Positions 48,180 through 59,745 of a stretch of DNA of 64,000 nucleotides are shown piece after piece; position 1 is the first letter of the stretch; each line of letters opens with the position of its first letter. The notes under the pieces were generated by a model. It did no database searches. It was not told the DNA's origin and saw nothing but the letters and a program-made list of their open reading frames with translations. A program made the position numbers and the translations under genes. The stretch comes from Trichoplusia ni (Eukaryota > Arthropoda > Insecta > Lepidoptera > Noctuidae), in NCBI RefSeq assembly GCF_003590095.1, contig NC_039500.1, forward strand, positions 4,774,001 through 4,838,000, given 5' to 3'.

Positions 48180-49481
48180 GCGCTGGGAACTGCGACGGGT
48201 TTAACGACTGATACCATCGCTGCGACCGTTTTTATTGCCATTAGAATTGTATTGTGAGGAATTAACTAAATACTTCCAAGTGCATTGTTGATCCGATCAC
48301 TCCGACAAGTTTGTAATTCTTTTTGAACTATTTCAATGAATGTTTCCAGTATCAACTATACGGTATTGAACTAAAATAATGTGTGTTGGGGTCGGCGCCT
48401 TTTTGTAGCCTCATCACAATAACTGTCAAGCTACTGGTCGTCCACTGCGGTACAAACTAGATGGCTTATAACGATACCAATGATTAACAGCACCTTGTAA
48501 CTGGACGTTATTAGTTCTAAACGGCGGTACTCAGTGCACCCTTGCACCGGTAGTGTGAGCGCGTTGATGTCTTTTGTTTGGCAATACCGTGCCACAGTTG
48601 ATGCTTGTAGAGCTGTCCTCGCGCCGCTCGCGCACTGCACGCGGCCGCCGCGCGCACGCACACGCGCGCTCACGCACACACGCGCAGGCGAGCGCTCGCG
48701 GAATAAAACTGCGCTTAATGAAAATATGACACCTGCGCGCGCGCACCGTGAGAACCGCACCACTGCCACTCATCCGGGGAACTGCGAATATTAAATCATT
48801 TTTTAATTTACGATACGTGAGGGTATTGTTCCACGAGAGTTCGACAGTTATGTCAGGTGTTAGTATTCATGCCATAACTACGAGCATGTAGGTAAGTAGA
48901 GACATTCTGCAGTACCAATTGGCATAACATGTTACTGTAGTTACGATATCGATAATGTTTTGCACTATGCATAATTTTATCGATTATAGGCTTAAAGTAA
49001 TGACCACGTGAGGTATAGGCTGTACACCACACACACGCAGTGTGTGTTCAGTTCCCGGCGAGACTCGCATGAAACATTGAAGCCGGTTCCCGACGGTTTG
49101 CGCCTTTTTGCCGAATCCGCGCGCAATCAGAGGGAGCACGGCGGGTGCGGAGGGTCGGGGAGGGGAGGGGAGAGACTGAGGTAACCGGCTCATTAAAATA
49201 CCTAAAACAGAATCGCGGGCGAAGTTTTAATAAAGGACGATGTTAGCGCTCGTGAGAAACCGACGCTAATTAACTGACGCACGGGAAGAACTGTCCGACG
49301 AAGGGGGAGGGGGGGACGTCAGCTGACTGACTGCGATGTGGATCCACACTCATTTTATTTGACGGAACAGTTGTTTAAATCATCATTATCAATATCATTA
49401 GGCATATTAAAAAAACTTCATTTTGAGTAGGTACCAATGTATAAAACTAAATACCACCAGTAGGTACCAGTGTATTGTTTT

Positions 49482-50065
49482 TATGGAATAGAATAGAATA
49501 AATTTATTTGTTTAAACATAGGCAACACATATAAAAGCTCTTAATAAATAAAAAAAGTCTCACTATGTTTCGCCTCACTTGGCATACAAATATTTGCTGA
49601 AAACTATTACAACCATGAATTCAGACATAAACACTTAACTAAAATTACGCACAATTACTATTTAACTTTTTTATTTAACAAAATAATTATAAAGATAATG
49701 TAAACAAATGCAGACATTTTTTTAATATTTAAACATATTTAATAATTAAACATATTTAAGATCAATGTAATAAACAAATCAGAATTTGCACTCATTTTGC
49801 CATTATTTACTTAAAATTTATCGTTTAAGAATTCGGTAATAGAATAGTAGGCTTTTTGTATTAGAAAATTGCTAAGTGAACGTTTAAATCTATCTAAACC
49901 ATTCACATCTTTAATGATTCTAGGAAGTTTGTTATATACTTTGGGTGCCATTCCCAAGAAACTTTTTGAATAAAGGACAGTTAGGTGATGCTTATTGCGT
50001 ATTGTGTCCTGATGACGTTTGGATTTTAGACTTTCAAATAAATGGAAGTTTCTTTTAACGAATAC
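49482..50065 (-). mobile_element. 5'-truncated LINE, end of RT ORF and 3' UTR
   Basis: On the minus strand, 50065 to 49811 encodes about 84 residues with the pattern usual at the C-terminus of insect LINE reverse transcriptases: NFHLFESLKSKRHQ, then FLGMAPKVYNKLPRII, FKRSLSNFL, and YYSITEFLND before a stop. The 3' UTR runs on to a tail of TTCTA-type units near 49482-49500. A stop lies just upstream in the same frame and the sense of the text continues in another frame (to about 50140), so the copy is frameshifted. RT catalytic domain absent; dead copy. Jockey-like or CR1-like, not resolved. Confidence 0.75.
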
Positions 50066-50610
50066 AAATTATTTATTTCGTAGTCGTCCTCCTTCTAAAC
50101 TATAAGATTTTGTATCTTGAATTCGTAATATGTACCTACATATGGCCGAGTTCCCTGAGAATTAAGTGGACGATCAGTTTTACACGGCTGATAAACACTG
50201 TATTGTAGTGTAGCCTCCTGTCAGGCCACTTTGTAATAAAAGGTTTTTGCGTAAAAATAATAAAAATGCTTCTTTATAGTAAGTAGTTATGGATATATTG
50301 TTTACTAAACATAGAGTGAAATAACTGAATAAATTGTATCATTATGGTCTTAAACTTGTTAAAGTAGCTGTTAAGTGCTCACATATGTTGCTGGTAGCGC
50401 AGGTAGTGGCTTCAAACCTAGACACGACAGTCTTTTAACTCCAAACCCCGCACAAACTCGAGACAGCGAGGCACTCCCCCCCCCACCGCCCCGCAACAAG
50501 CACGTGTCGCCGCAAACAAAAACAAGGCGTCACATTATAACAAGGCGACAAGTGATGCGGTTATTCAAATAACTATAATATTCAAAACGAACACAAAAAC
50601 TAACAGAGTC

Positions 50611-50673
50611 GTTTATGCGAGCGAGCGATAATGATGCGCATGCGCGAGCGACGCACCTGTCCCGCGCATGCGC
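50611..50673. promoter_or_regulatory. TTTATGC and two NRF-1-like palindromes
   Basis: TTTATGC at about 50611, GCGCATGCGC at 50636-50645 and again at 50664-50673, 28 bp apart. Confidence 0.45.
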
Positions 50674-51599
50674 GTCCCGCCGCCGCCGGCAGAAGGCACA
50701 CTCCACACGAGCTGCGAATGTGGCCAGACTGCTGGTGGAGCTCCCGTGTGTAACAACACCTCAAAACAAATACTTAAGAATGTCAACTACGGAGCTCATG
50801 CACCGCCGCGCTACTCCCGACAGACATGGGTCACGTCTAGTCACGTGTGTCTACGGGCGGGTCTTCTGTTCTTACCTGTATCGCCACTTGACACTGGTAT
50901 TGACCCGCTTCGCTGCGCTTGCGCATCATACACCCGTTTTTTCAGTGTGTTTTTGTAGAGTATTAATTACCTCAGCACACGCGCGATTACCCGCCCGATT
51001 TGCGCTGGGGGCGCGTGCATTTTTTATGATTGTCCCTGCAGCCACGCAAATAGAGCCGCATTCCTGAGGTCTCATGTCGCTCCAAGCAGGTTGTAGCCAA
51101 CACTATAGCTTGTTTTTGCTAAATATAATGTTAGCAATAGGCTTGTATGCAGATTGCGGTCCCCTTGTTAATTAGTGTGTCCGTGTCGTGCCGCCGGCCT
51201 GTACTACTGGCGGACAGTATCGGCGCGTATCGCCCGCTAATAGACGCAATATCCTGTGCACACGCATGCGGAAGACATAGCTTATTTACATTTTAATACG
51301 GCGGAGACAGATAAGATGCTATCGCCGCCCCGCGATACCGCGAGCCGCGAGGTGCCCGGCGCAGGCCGTGCGCTACCGCCGCCGGAGTCTGCGCGGCTGG
51401 GCAGAACTTGCAGCTGCGCCGTCAACGCTTTTCCACCGTTGTTAAAGCTTCCCAAAGGTGTACCTACCGGCAGCGTGTTGCTCGAGCACTCTCTGCGAAG
51501 AAGAGTGTGCGTGGTGTTGTCCGTGGAGTTGCGCTCAATTCAAAACATTTGAACAAACCTCTCGGCTGATGGTTCGTTACGATCGCGGTCATTTACTCT

Positions 51600-51609
51600 G
51601 CGCCTGCGC
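51600..51609. promoter_or_regulatory. GCGCCTGCGC palindrome variant
   Basis: NRF-1-type variant at the start of a pyrimidine-rich block. Confidence 0.35.
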
Positions 51610-51920
51610 CACTGCGCCGTGTAAATTGTGCCCGCCCCCCTCCCTCCCGCGCCCGCGCTCCGCTTCCCCGCCCCGCCGGCGCCTACCGCTGTGCCCCGGG
51701 GTCACACTCGCTCAAAGGCTTCTATTTTTGTTGAGGTCCGGGGAAAATTGCAAGCCGGTGTGATGACCGCCCGCTGAGGTCCATTTATTATTATAACTTA
51801 TCTTAATGAGATTCTCTTATCGCGCTCTCGCAACATTGGGCGACCCAAATATAAATGCTGGCACGAATCTAATTCTAGTTTGAGTATATACCGTTAAGTC
51901 AAGTTCGGCAGTTGTCGGCG

Positions 51921-51974
51921 TGACGTCACGAGCGGGATGCTGAAGCACTCATGTGCCTGCCGCTGCGCATGCGC
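51921..51974. promoter_or_regulatory. CRE site plus NRF-1-like palindrome
   Basis: TGACGTCA at 51921-51928 and GCGCATGCGC at 51965-51974, 44 bp apart. The pair is a common arrangement in CpG-island promoters of animals, but no transcript start is evident. Confidence 0.4.
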
Positions 51975-52415
51975 CCTGTGGAGGCTAAAGCTCTCGTGCA
52001 GCGCCAGCGGGCGGCTGGTGGAATGGTGCTGTGGAATTTCTCTATTAATGTACGTCAAAGTTCACAAAAAATCTGTCTTAGTGGTGGAGTCTCACCCGAC
52101 TGCGCGGACACACAATAGCGGCCGACACGCTCGCTGCGAGCTAATAAATTGGATTATATGCCGCGTTGTGGCGCAGGCGGGCGCTGCACGCACTGGGACG
52201 CTTTTTGTCGCGGCCGACGTAATGCGGGAACAAATTAAATCTCAACACTTTACGAGCGGAGCCGCGGCATCGACATCTCTCGCTACGTTTTATATCGAGT
52301 CATGCTCCGCCATATCACATTTAATTTATTACATTATAGTACAAAAAACATATTTAATTAGAGCTCTCTTTTGTGCTGATGTGAGTCGAATCTCGAATCT
52401 CGCGCGCGTCGCCCT

Positions 52416-52431
52416 GCGCCTGCGCCTGCGC
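52416..52431. promoter_or_regulatory. Overlapping GCGCCTGCGC pair
   Basis: GCGCCTGCGCCTGCGC contains two overlapping decamers (52416 and 52422), arranged like the overlapping pair at 23995-24010. Confidence 0.4.
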
Positions 52432-52743
52432 CGTGCTCCCGAACACAGTGACGCAGCACTTGATTACGGCCGTGACTCGTTGGTGTTTAGTGTACCAAAC
52501 TAAAGCCTTGGTATAACTTATCTACATCTATATATCTCGGGGCATCATACGAATAAGTTCGCGCATCGCAATATTAGAGTACGGTATGTGACGCGGGCGC
52601 AGGTCGAGGTGCACGCAGGCTCCCGCCGCCCGCGCAGGATGCTTCTTTAAATGACAGCAGGGAGAGGGCGCGGTGCGGAGAGAGGCGGGGGGGGGGCGTG
52701 AGGTTGCGCGGGGTCGATGTCCGCGCCGCGTGCAGGTGCCTCG

Positions 52744-52753
52744 GCGCATGCGC
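52744..52753. promoter_or_regulatory. NRF-1-like palindrome
   Basis: Perfect GCGCATGCGC, 48 bp after the G10 run. Confidence 0.4.
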
Positions 52754-53250
52754 CGCACACACGCAAAAGTCTCACTCCCTTTAGATACAGCAACTGATCA
52801 ACATTGATTCCGAGAAATCGGCACTACAACGTAAAGAAAATAAGTAAACAACTAAAATAAGCTCTTCTAAAACTTTAAAGATGTACCGATTAATTATGAA
52901 CGCTTTATAGATTGTTAGATGGAATGGGCCTTCTGCATATGAGTGCTTGTGATGGCGCCCCTCTGCCCGCGCCCTGCTCTGACATAACACCTGACTGGTT
53001 CTGGCTGACATAACCCGCTCCTGCACATATCTCCGGCTTACGGGTTTTTATCTCGGGAGTGCCGGCCGCAGCCCCGGCTCGGCGCCCGCTCCGCAGACAG
53101 CTCGAGCCGGCGCCGACACAGCACACCTCCCGCCAGGCCCAGCCCAGGCTGCCTGCTTATATACTGAACCTGTGTTTGTTGTTTCTTGCTGTCGCCCAAA
53201 TTATGACATACATCATGATTAATTTGATTCATGATGTTTATAATTTAACA

Positions 53251-53493
53251 TATACACAATATATAAAGCTGAAGAGCTTGTTTGTTTGAAAGCGCTAATC
53301 TCAGAAACTACTGGTCCAAATTGAAAAAATCTTTTTTTGTTCAATAGACTATTCATCGAGGAAGGCTTTAGGCTATAAACCATCACACTGCGACTAATAG
53401 GAGCTAAGATACAATGGAAATTGTGAAAAAAAACAGAGCAGCTATAAATCATAACTTACATCTTCTACCCACGGGGAGGAATTCGCGGGCAAC
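53251..53493 (+). mobile_element. Degenerate non-autonomous Helitron
   Basis: TATACACAATATATAAAGC at the left matches the family start with changes. The middle shares GAGGAAGGCTTTAGGCTA and CCATCACACTGCGACTAA with 21388-21626. The right end CGCGGGCAACA lacks the final CTAG. Old copy. Confidence 0.8.
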
Positions 53494-54919
53494 ATAATGG
53501 ATAACAAGCCACCGGAAAAGTAATCATTAACTTTGTCATTGTCTTTACCTAAGTATCTTTACCTACAGGTATCTCTAGAGATCATTCGTCTAGGGGCTGA
53601 GTGCCGGTACATTAAATATGACGGTACTGCTGCATTATGTACGTGTGTTCGGACGAAATCAGTCAATAATGGTATGCATTATTCACTTATTTCGTCCATC
53701 ACTTTTCACTTATTTCGATCACACCAAATTAAAAACTGAAAATATATTCCAAGAATATTTGGGAAGGATGTCATTTTGTTTATTTATTTAAAGGAAAGAT
53801 TCCAACTTACCATGATTCTAATCTCTACAAGAATGCAATGCATGAAGTCTAAAAGGGAGATGTCTCCACACTTACTGGACTGTACGCGTCCCATGTATCT
53901 CTACACACACAACCAGCTCCGCCCATCTCTTCGTCGGTCGAGGAACAATCGCGAATAGATCTGAAAAACCCACGTCCCAGCCCGCGGCTTCACGCTACTT
54001 TGTATGTAACTCACAAACGAGTAACTTATTGCGTGGCCTAAGGCAAGGAGCACATTGGTTGACAAGACTGGCTGAGATGTCGCCGGGACATGTGCAAGGA
54101 GGTTAGGAAGCCAGTGTGTCAGGACGTGGGCGTCGCGCGCGCCGTGACGGGCGCTGGCCAGCCGGAACCCGCTATCTGCATCCGCGAGTGTTGGCGGCGC
54201 GGCGATAGCGAGCGCGTGCGCCGCCGCGAGCGCCGGGCTTATCACCGCGCGTCGCGCTGTAGGCAGCAGCCTTGCGGGGGGGGGGCGGCTCCTGGCCCGC
54301 GATGATGCTTCAGCGCGGCTGCCATTCAGGAATGATCTGTAAATCTACTCATCGCGTAGGACCCGGCATGCTGTCATGTACCAATGTTGACTACGGTGTT
54401 TCAGGAAACGCTGAACTGTACTCACATTACAGCTTCATCCTTCGAAGGTGGCGAAAGACTAATGTGAATTAGACTTCTATTAGAGAACATACATTGAGGG
54501 ATATAATAGATACAAAGGCGAAAAAAGACCATTATAGTTTCAAATTGAGTTTGAGCAGGTTTTTTTTATTATAATGTTTTAAATTCAAAGTATATAGTAG
54601 GTAAGCTTTAAAATATAACTACTTTGACAATGATAATGGTTATCAGCGGCACGTGCTGAGCGTAGCCGCGGGGGGGGGGGGGGGGCAGGGGCGCAATTAT
54701 TGTATTGTTAGTATACGACAGTTATCACGAGTGTTACGCAACAGTAATCAGCAGCGACTTATCTGTGGACTGTACGCGGGCACGAGGCGAAGCAACACCA
54801 TTAGCGTTGCGCGGGCGCATTACTATGGGTACACCTGTGAGTGTCTTACACCTGTTAGTAAATCTACTCATCATCTCAATCTGTTCGATAAGATCTAGAT
54901 AAAGGTCTTTTAATTTTGG
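53494..54919. other. Gene-free stretch
   Basis: No supported gene. GC-rich from about 54110 to 54290, ending in G10 (54276-54285); G16 at 54670-54685. The minus frame 53901-54245 is unrecognisable. Confidence 0.55.
54670..54685. repeat. Poly(G) run, 16 G
   Basis: Longest G homopolymer in the window. Confidence 0.9.
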
Positions 54920-55140
54920 ACCGCATGGATAGCATAGTGGTTGAGGTCACCGCGTCAAAGCGACTGTGCACGACGTGCCGCGGGATCGATCCCCGCGTCG
55001 GCGTCGGACAAACATTTGTGTGATCCACAAATGCTTGTCATAAGTCTGGGTGTCTTTGAGCATGTGACTTGAACGTTTGAGAAACCCTCCGCGACCCAAG
55101 GATTCAACTCCTCAGGGAAGGGGTCGTTTAAAAAAAACTG
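54920..55140 (+). mobile_element. tRNA-derived SINE
   Basis: Box A TAGCATAGTGGTTGAGG at 54930-54946 and box B GGGATCGATCCCCG at 54982-54995. Then a stem-loop built from ACAAACATTTGTGTGATCC and CACAAATGCTTGT, an AAGGATTCAACTCCTCAGGG segment and an A-run tail. Well preserved. An extra GGCGTC duplication sits after box B. Confidence 0.8.
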
Positions 55141-55254
55141 TATAAATAATTATAAGTGTGATCAATGCCATGCTCTGGTGTCAAAATAGAATGATATTTG
55201 TAGTATTCATTCGCAAAGGCGATTAGTATAACCCTTACTTTACTATCTTTCCCC

Positions 55255-55803
55255 CATTCATAAGTGTCACGGCAACCCTGCGTCCGCCACATCTTCCGTC
55301 ACGCCCGCGACTGAGTAACGGGTGACGGCGCATGATCCGCCTCAACAACAACCTCTGTAAATGGCAAAACGATTCACAGCGACCACGTAAAGCACTCAAG
55401 TCGGTGAAATCTTAACCTCTAGTTCACCGAGGTGCAGGGCGAATTAATAGCTTTTCTATTCCTATTCGCGCAGCTAAACTACGACTGTACAAGTTGATCG
55501 ATCACTGGTTATGCTACGCTTGATACGGCCAGTCCGTGGATCGGCCATCGAACCATCCAACCATCGACCATCTAACATCAAACGTGTTTCTCCGTGTTTC
55601 GGAAGGCACGTGAATCTATGGGTCCCGGCCGGTATTTATTATACATTTTTGACAGTCGCTATGGGCTAGAAGCAAAAAAGTTTGGCAATCAGTCTTACTT
55701 GAGGGCATCGTATTGCCCAGGTAACTGGTAAACGCTCCTTGTAAAACACTGGGACATCGTTGCTTCCGATGAGGCTAGGCTGAGGCACATGAAGAATAAA
55801 TAC
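55255..55803 (+). mobile_element. LINE 3' region, long copy
   Basis: The segment from about 55594 (GTGTTTCGGAAGGCACGTGA, GACAGTCGCTA, GCATCGTATTGCCCAGGTAA, CTCCTTGTAAAACACTGG) aligns by eye with 62904-63150, which has its own target duplication. Upstream sequence from about 55255 (ACGGGTGACGGCGCATGATC, TGTACAAGTTGATCGATCAC) I recall as the preceding part of such lepidopteran elements. Ends with AAGAATAAA. No coding frame kept. Left boundary approximate. Confidence 0.6.
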
Positions 55804-56621
55804 GGACTTATATATTTGATTTGGTAATGTTTATTGTTGTTTTACATTGATTTAAGTAGCGAGTCAGTTTAACAAAGAGTTTTAGATAGAAGACACATCA
55901 AGATTGTTCACTTTTCAATCCATTTTTTTTTTCATTTTTGTGTTTAACAAATGGAGTATACTATGAGTCAGGGTTTCATCGCGGACAATTGTGGAGAAAT
56001 AAAAAATATTTTTGAAATTTGTTCTTGGACTACGTCGTTGGTTAATGGTTGCAGGTAAGTCTTATATGGCGTGTTTGAATCTAGGGTCGAAACCATAGAA
56101 ATCTAAATAATATTACCTTATTATTTAGAACCCAAGGAGGGTTCAGAGTTCAGAAACACATAAAATCGATCCCGATTATCCTAAGTTGTTCAAGTTTGAA
56201 AGTCAAGTCCACTTTACCTACTTATATAGTCTATGAAGAAGATTCAGCAAAGTCGGGTTAGATGGGAAGCTGCCGCTAGCATGGCTTAAGAATAGGCTGG
56301 AATGCATTAAATAGCACAACAGAACAATGTAAGCAAATGTATTGTATGTATTTGAGAATAATAATGTAGGTTATCCGACCATCATTTATTATGACGTGAT
56401 TTACTGAAAGAGTTCGTTATGACATGCGCTACAATTCATTGTTCACATATGGTGGCGCGCGTTAGAAGCGCTCGCGCAGACTCCGCCTCAGTACTACTCA
56501 CCGAACAACGTATATCATAACAAGATAACAGCAGGTTGAATTGCGAGCGCGCAGCTGTCGCAACGCATTATATGATTAGCTTATTGAAGAACGCGGAAGG
56601 GCGCAGTCACCCCTCGCGGGT

Positions 56622-56631
56622 GCGCACGCGC
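56622..56631. promoter_or_regulatory. GCGCACGCGC palindrome variant
   Basis: NRF-1-type variant; GCGCATGCGT occurs at 57447-57456. Confidence 0.35.
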
Positions 56632-57503
56632 CGCCGCCGGCGCTTGACAACACATGCCTCATCTGAGTAACAAATCTCTGCGGGCTGTCTCATTGTGGCT
56701 GCTACCGTTAACCGATACTGCTCCGTGTGTCACCCCCATGTGGCACACATCTGTGTGATTATAATGTAGAGCATCCTCGCGTCCTTGCCCTACGATGTAT
56801 GTAGGTACGAGAAGCCACAAAGCAACCTGCGGATCTGTTACATAGCTATATAATATCCGTGTAGCGCACATGCTAAACTTTGCGTTTGCATAACGACTGC
56901 CACTTGGTCGACTCCTTGAGGGGTGGTGGGATGGAAGATGTACAGAACACTCGCGACGTCGGGAGAGCGGCCGCGCGCGCTGCGTCACACGTCGCGGGCG
57001 GTGTTCATTACAACAACAATGGGCGGGCGCGCCTAAATGGCCTATCATCATTCAATAATATTTGATGTCAAACGTACAAACGGCGCACGCGGGGGGAGGG
57101 CGGTGCGGGGGACGAGACGCGACGAGGTCCGAGTGGTCGGTAAACTCCGGCGCGCGGTGTTTGCGCTCGGCACACCTGGACCACTTGTTTTTCTAACCAC
57201 GACCAGTTTTAGATATAACAACAATGTTTAGGACGCGTTAATTTTGGACTTCGTTTTTTTGCTGCGCAAACATTCTAGGATCCATCTGTGGCCGATGAGC
57301 GTAGGCGCGACCACTTGGGCAGCGCTCCCGACACACCGCTGCATTGATACGACAGTGACTGGTGTTCGGTGGGAGCAGGACCCGACACACATACAGCTCT
57401 CATGGGGATTACAGGTCATCGTGTGCACGTGTCAGAGGGATCATCTGCGCATGCGTTGACAGATACCAATTTACTGACACATCGGTCCTCAGGGGCTCAG
57501 TCC

Positions 57504-57517
57504 GGGGGGGGGGGGGG
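57504..57517. repeat. Poly(G) run, 14 G
   Basis: Uninterrupted G14. Confidence 0.9.
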
Positions 57518-58453
57518 AGGTAATCCGCTCACACGGCGTGTTGTAGAGCAGGCATTAGGACGCGTGACGACTTATTTGTGTAGGATTAACTCCATCGCTG
57601 GACCAGCTTTCACCGAACACTTACTGCAGGAATAGTGTTAGTCAAATCTCACTGATTCTCTTACTTACGTCGGGGAGTCGAATACGTCCCATATTAAATA
57701 AATAGACAAAAGTATAAGTACGAGCGGATTGCTTTTTAAAAGGAATTTCCACAGAAATCAGATAAACAACATTATCTGCGATTGCTTGCATTGCGGTGGT
57801 AAGCGACAATAGTGATTCTAGTGAAGCGTCCCAGACGGCGCGCGGCGCTCTGTAACTGTTGTGGTGTTCATGAGGCTACTGAAAAAGTACTTAAGTATCT
57901 AATAACAAAGTTACAAAAAAGTTCTTACTATTTTGTTATGCTATACTAAATTGGGAAAAAGTTTTGATAAATCTAGGTATTGATGCACTGCAAGTTTTAT
58001 TTCACGGTACTTACCTGAAAGTTTGCGTTATAATAATGGTATACCGCTGCATCGATGGATGTAAGACGCATGTCCTAGCAGTCAGCAGATATGTTGGTTG
58101 GCATGAGAGCGGGAGCTCGGCCCGCGGCACAGGTGGAAACAGATTCGACATAACCAGTTAGTTAAAAATAAACAGGACACGTTGAGCCACAGCTGAGATT
58201 TTATCCCGCGCCTGGCTCCGGACCGGCCGGGCCGGCGGGGGCCGCGGGGGCGCGGGGGCGCGCGGCTGGCGGGTATCAAACCGGTCGCCTCCGGGAGCGC
58301 ACCCCGGCCCGCCACCACACGCCACTCATACAACACTCTTTTCATTTACAATGATCACGTTTGCACAATGTTAAATGTCGAAACTACGAGAAACAATAAA
58401 AGGTATTTGTTTATCTGTAGCACGATACTTATTGGTCAACTTAAACTGTCTTG

Positions 58454-58481
58454 TCCATTTGACATCTCTCTGTCAAATGGA
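58454..58481. other. Perfect hairpin, 11-bp arms
   Basis: TCCATTTGACA and TGTCAAATGGA flank a TCTCTC loop. A second, weaker inverted repeat (TTTGGT / ACCAAA) follows within 40 bp. Could be structured RNA or chance; no longer stem as in a pre-miRNA is visible. Confidence 0.6.
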
Positions 58482-59732
58482 TGTCAAGAGAGTTTTGGTC
58501 CATTGGAAAACCAAAGACTCGTCTAGTTTTGCACAAGGCCGTACATTGTGCAACAGCACTTCGCAGACAAGTGTATTGTGGTCACACTCAATTATCAAGG
58601 CAAATTTATTGTACGATAGCTAAAGCAGGAGCGGGGGACAACGTGTCCAGCTATTGGCAGCCAAAGACGCGTGACGGAGCGGCGCGGACAACATGCGACT
58701 TACTCGTCCACAGCGTCACATTGAGCCCAAGTCGAGAGGCTGGTCGCTGTGACGTCAACACAAATAAACAATGCGTGGTAATGCAGTCTCATTGACCGCT
58801 AGTTGGCGGACCGCGGTGCATGGAGGCTGCATCGCCGCGGGCTGTGGAGCAGGCGGCGCACCTGTGTGTGCGGCGTGCGCGGCGGGCGCGGCGTGAGCAC
58901 CCGCGGCGGTTCCCACGCGCTCCACGTGCTCATGGCGGCACATCCACCCTGCCCGATGGACTAACTCACATTTTCCTCACCTGATGTTACTATTAACTAC
59001 ACACTAAATTATAATAAATTTATCATATAGAATACTCGTGGTTGCATCAAGAAGAATGCTCTCCCAGAACGTTATCAAGAACTTCAGCTTCCTTGTACTC
59101 CCAGCACGTTCGCTGCGCAAAGAGAAATAACTTGGTGGGGGCTAATTTCTTTATACTAATGGACTTTTAAATTGTTAATGTGTAGCTCTTGTATATTGGG
59201 CAAAAGTGACTTTGAATATGGAATGATGTGATTAACCTAAAGTGTCATCGACATCATAATAGAAGGAATAACCAGATAGTGTCTCCAAGGAAGTAGTAAT
59301 GAAGTGGTGTAGCAAGCGGGATGCGTCACGGCGGCGCGCGGGGAGGGGAGGGGCGGGGCGCGGTGTGTCGCGTCAACTGCGCGTAATTTGCGTGAGAACT
59401 AGCGCGCCGGCGCGTGCACTGTGTAGTACTACGCGCATGATTAATTATACACCGCGACGATCAGCTGCCGCGCGCTGTCAGTTCAGTCACCTGCACGACA
59501 GCGAGCCAGTGTTGCTGATGTTGTTGGTCCTCCGGAGACTTAACAACAGGTAGACCGTGCCTCACTAATGCTTCGATGTCTTTCAGCAAGCAGTGTCGTC
59601 TCGGCGGCGGCGCGGCGTGTCACGCTGCGGTTGCACGCTGTCGATGCACTATCGACGCACGACGGATGTGTCTCGTTCGCGAATCGCGGGATAACATCTC
59701 GCAGCTTCCGCCCATTTATCTGCCTCGTCTGT

Positions 59733-59745
59733 CCCCCCCCCCCCC
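59733..59745. repeat. Poly(C) run, 13 C
   Basis: Uninterrupted C13. Confidence 0.9.

Larger units (their letters stand above)
44504..49481. other. Gene-free stretch, about 5 kb
   Basis: No supported gene. Open frames at 44752-45021, 45532-46019, 47369-47743 and 48431-48794 lie in GC-rich blocks and are unrecognisable. CpG-dense block at 45539-45575. A purine-rich tract lies at about 46270-46330. Confidence 0.55.
50066..53250. other. Gene-free stretch rich in NRF-1-like sites
   Basis: AT-rich to about 50370, then increasingly CpG-rich. Open frames at 50615-51067, 51256-51763 and 51937-52503 (188 codons) follow GC content and have no recognisable domain. C9 at 50476-50484 and G10 at 52687-52696. 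Confidence 0.5.

Noticed and set aside
49318..49350. GGATCCACACTCAT resembling the miR-279 sequence
   Set aside because: The seed region does not match and no hairpin arms were found.
51937..52503. 188-codon plus-strand open frame
   Set aside because: Begins at an NRF-1-like site in CpG-rich DNA; translation shows no known family and switches composition where GC content changes.
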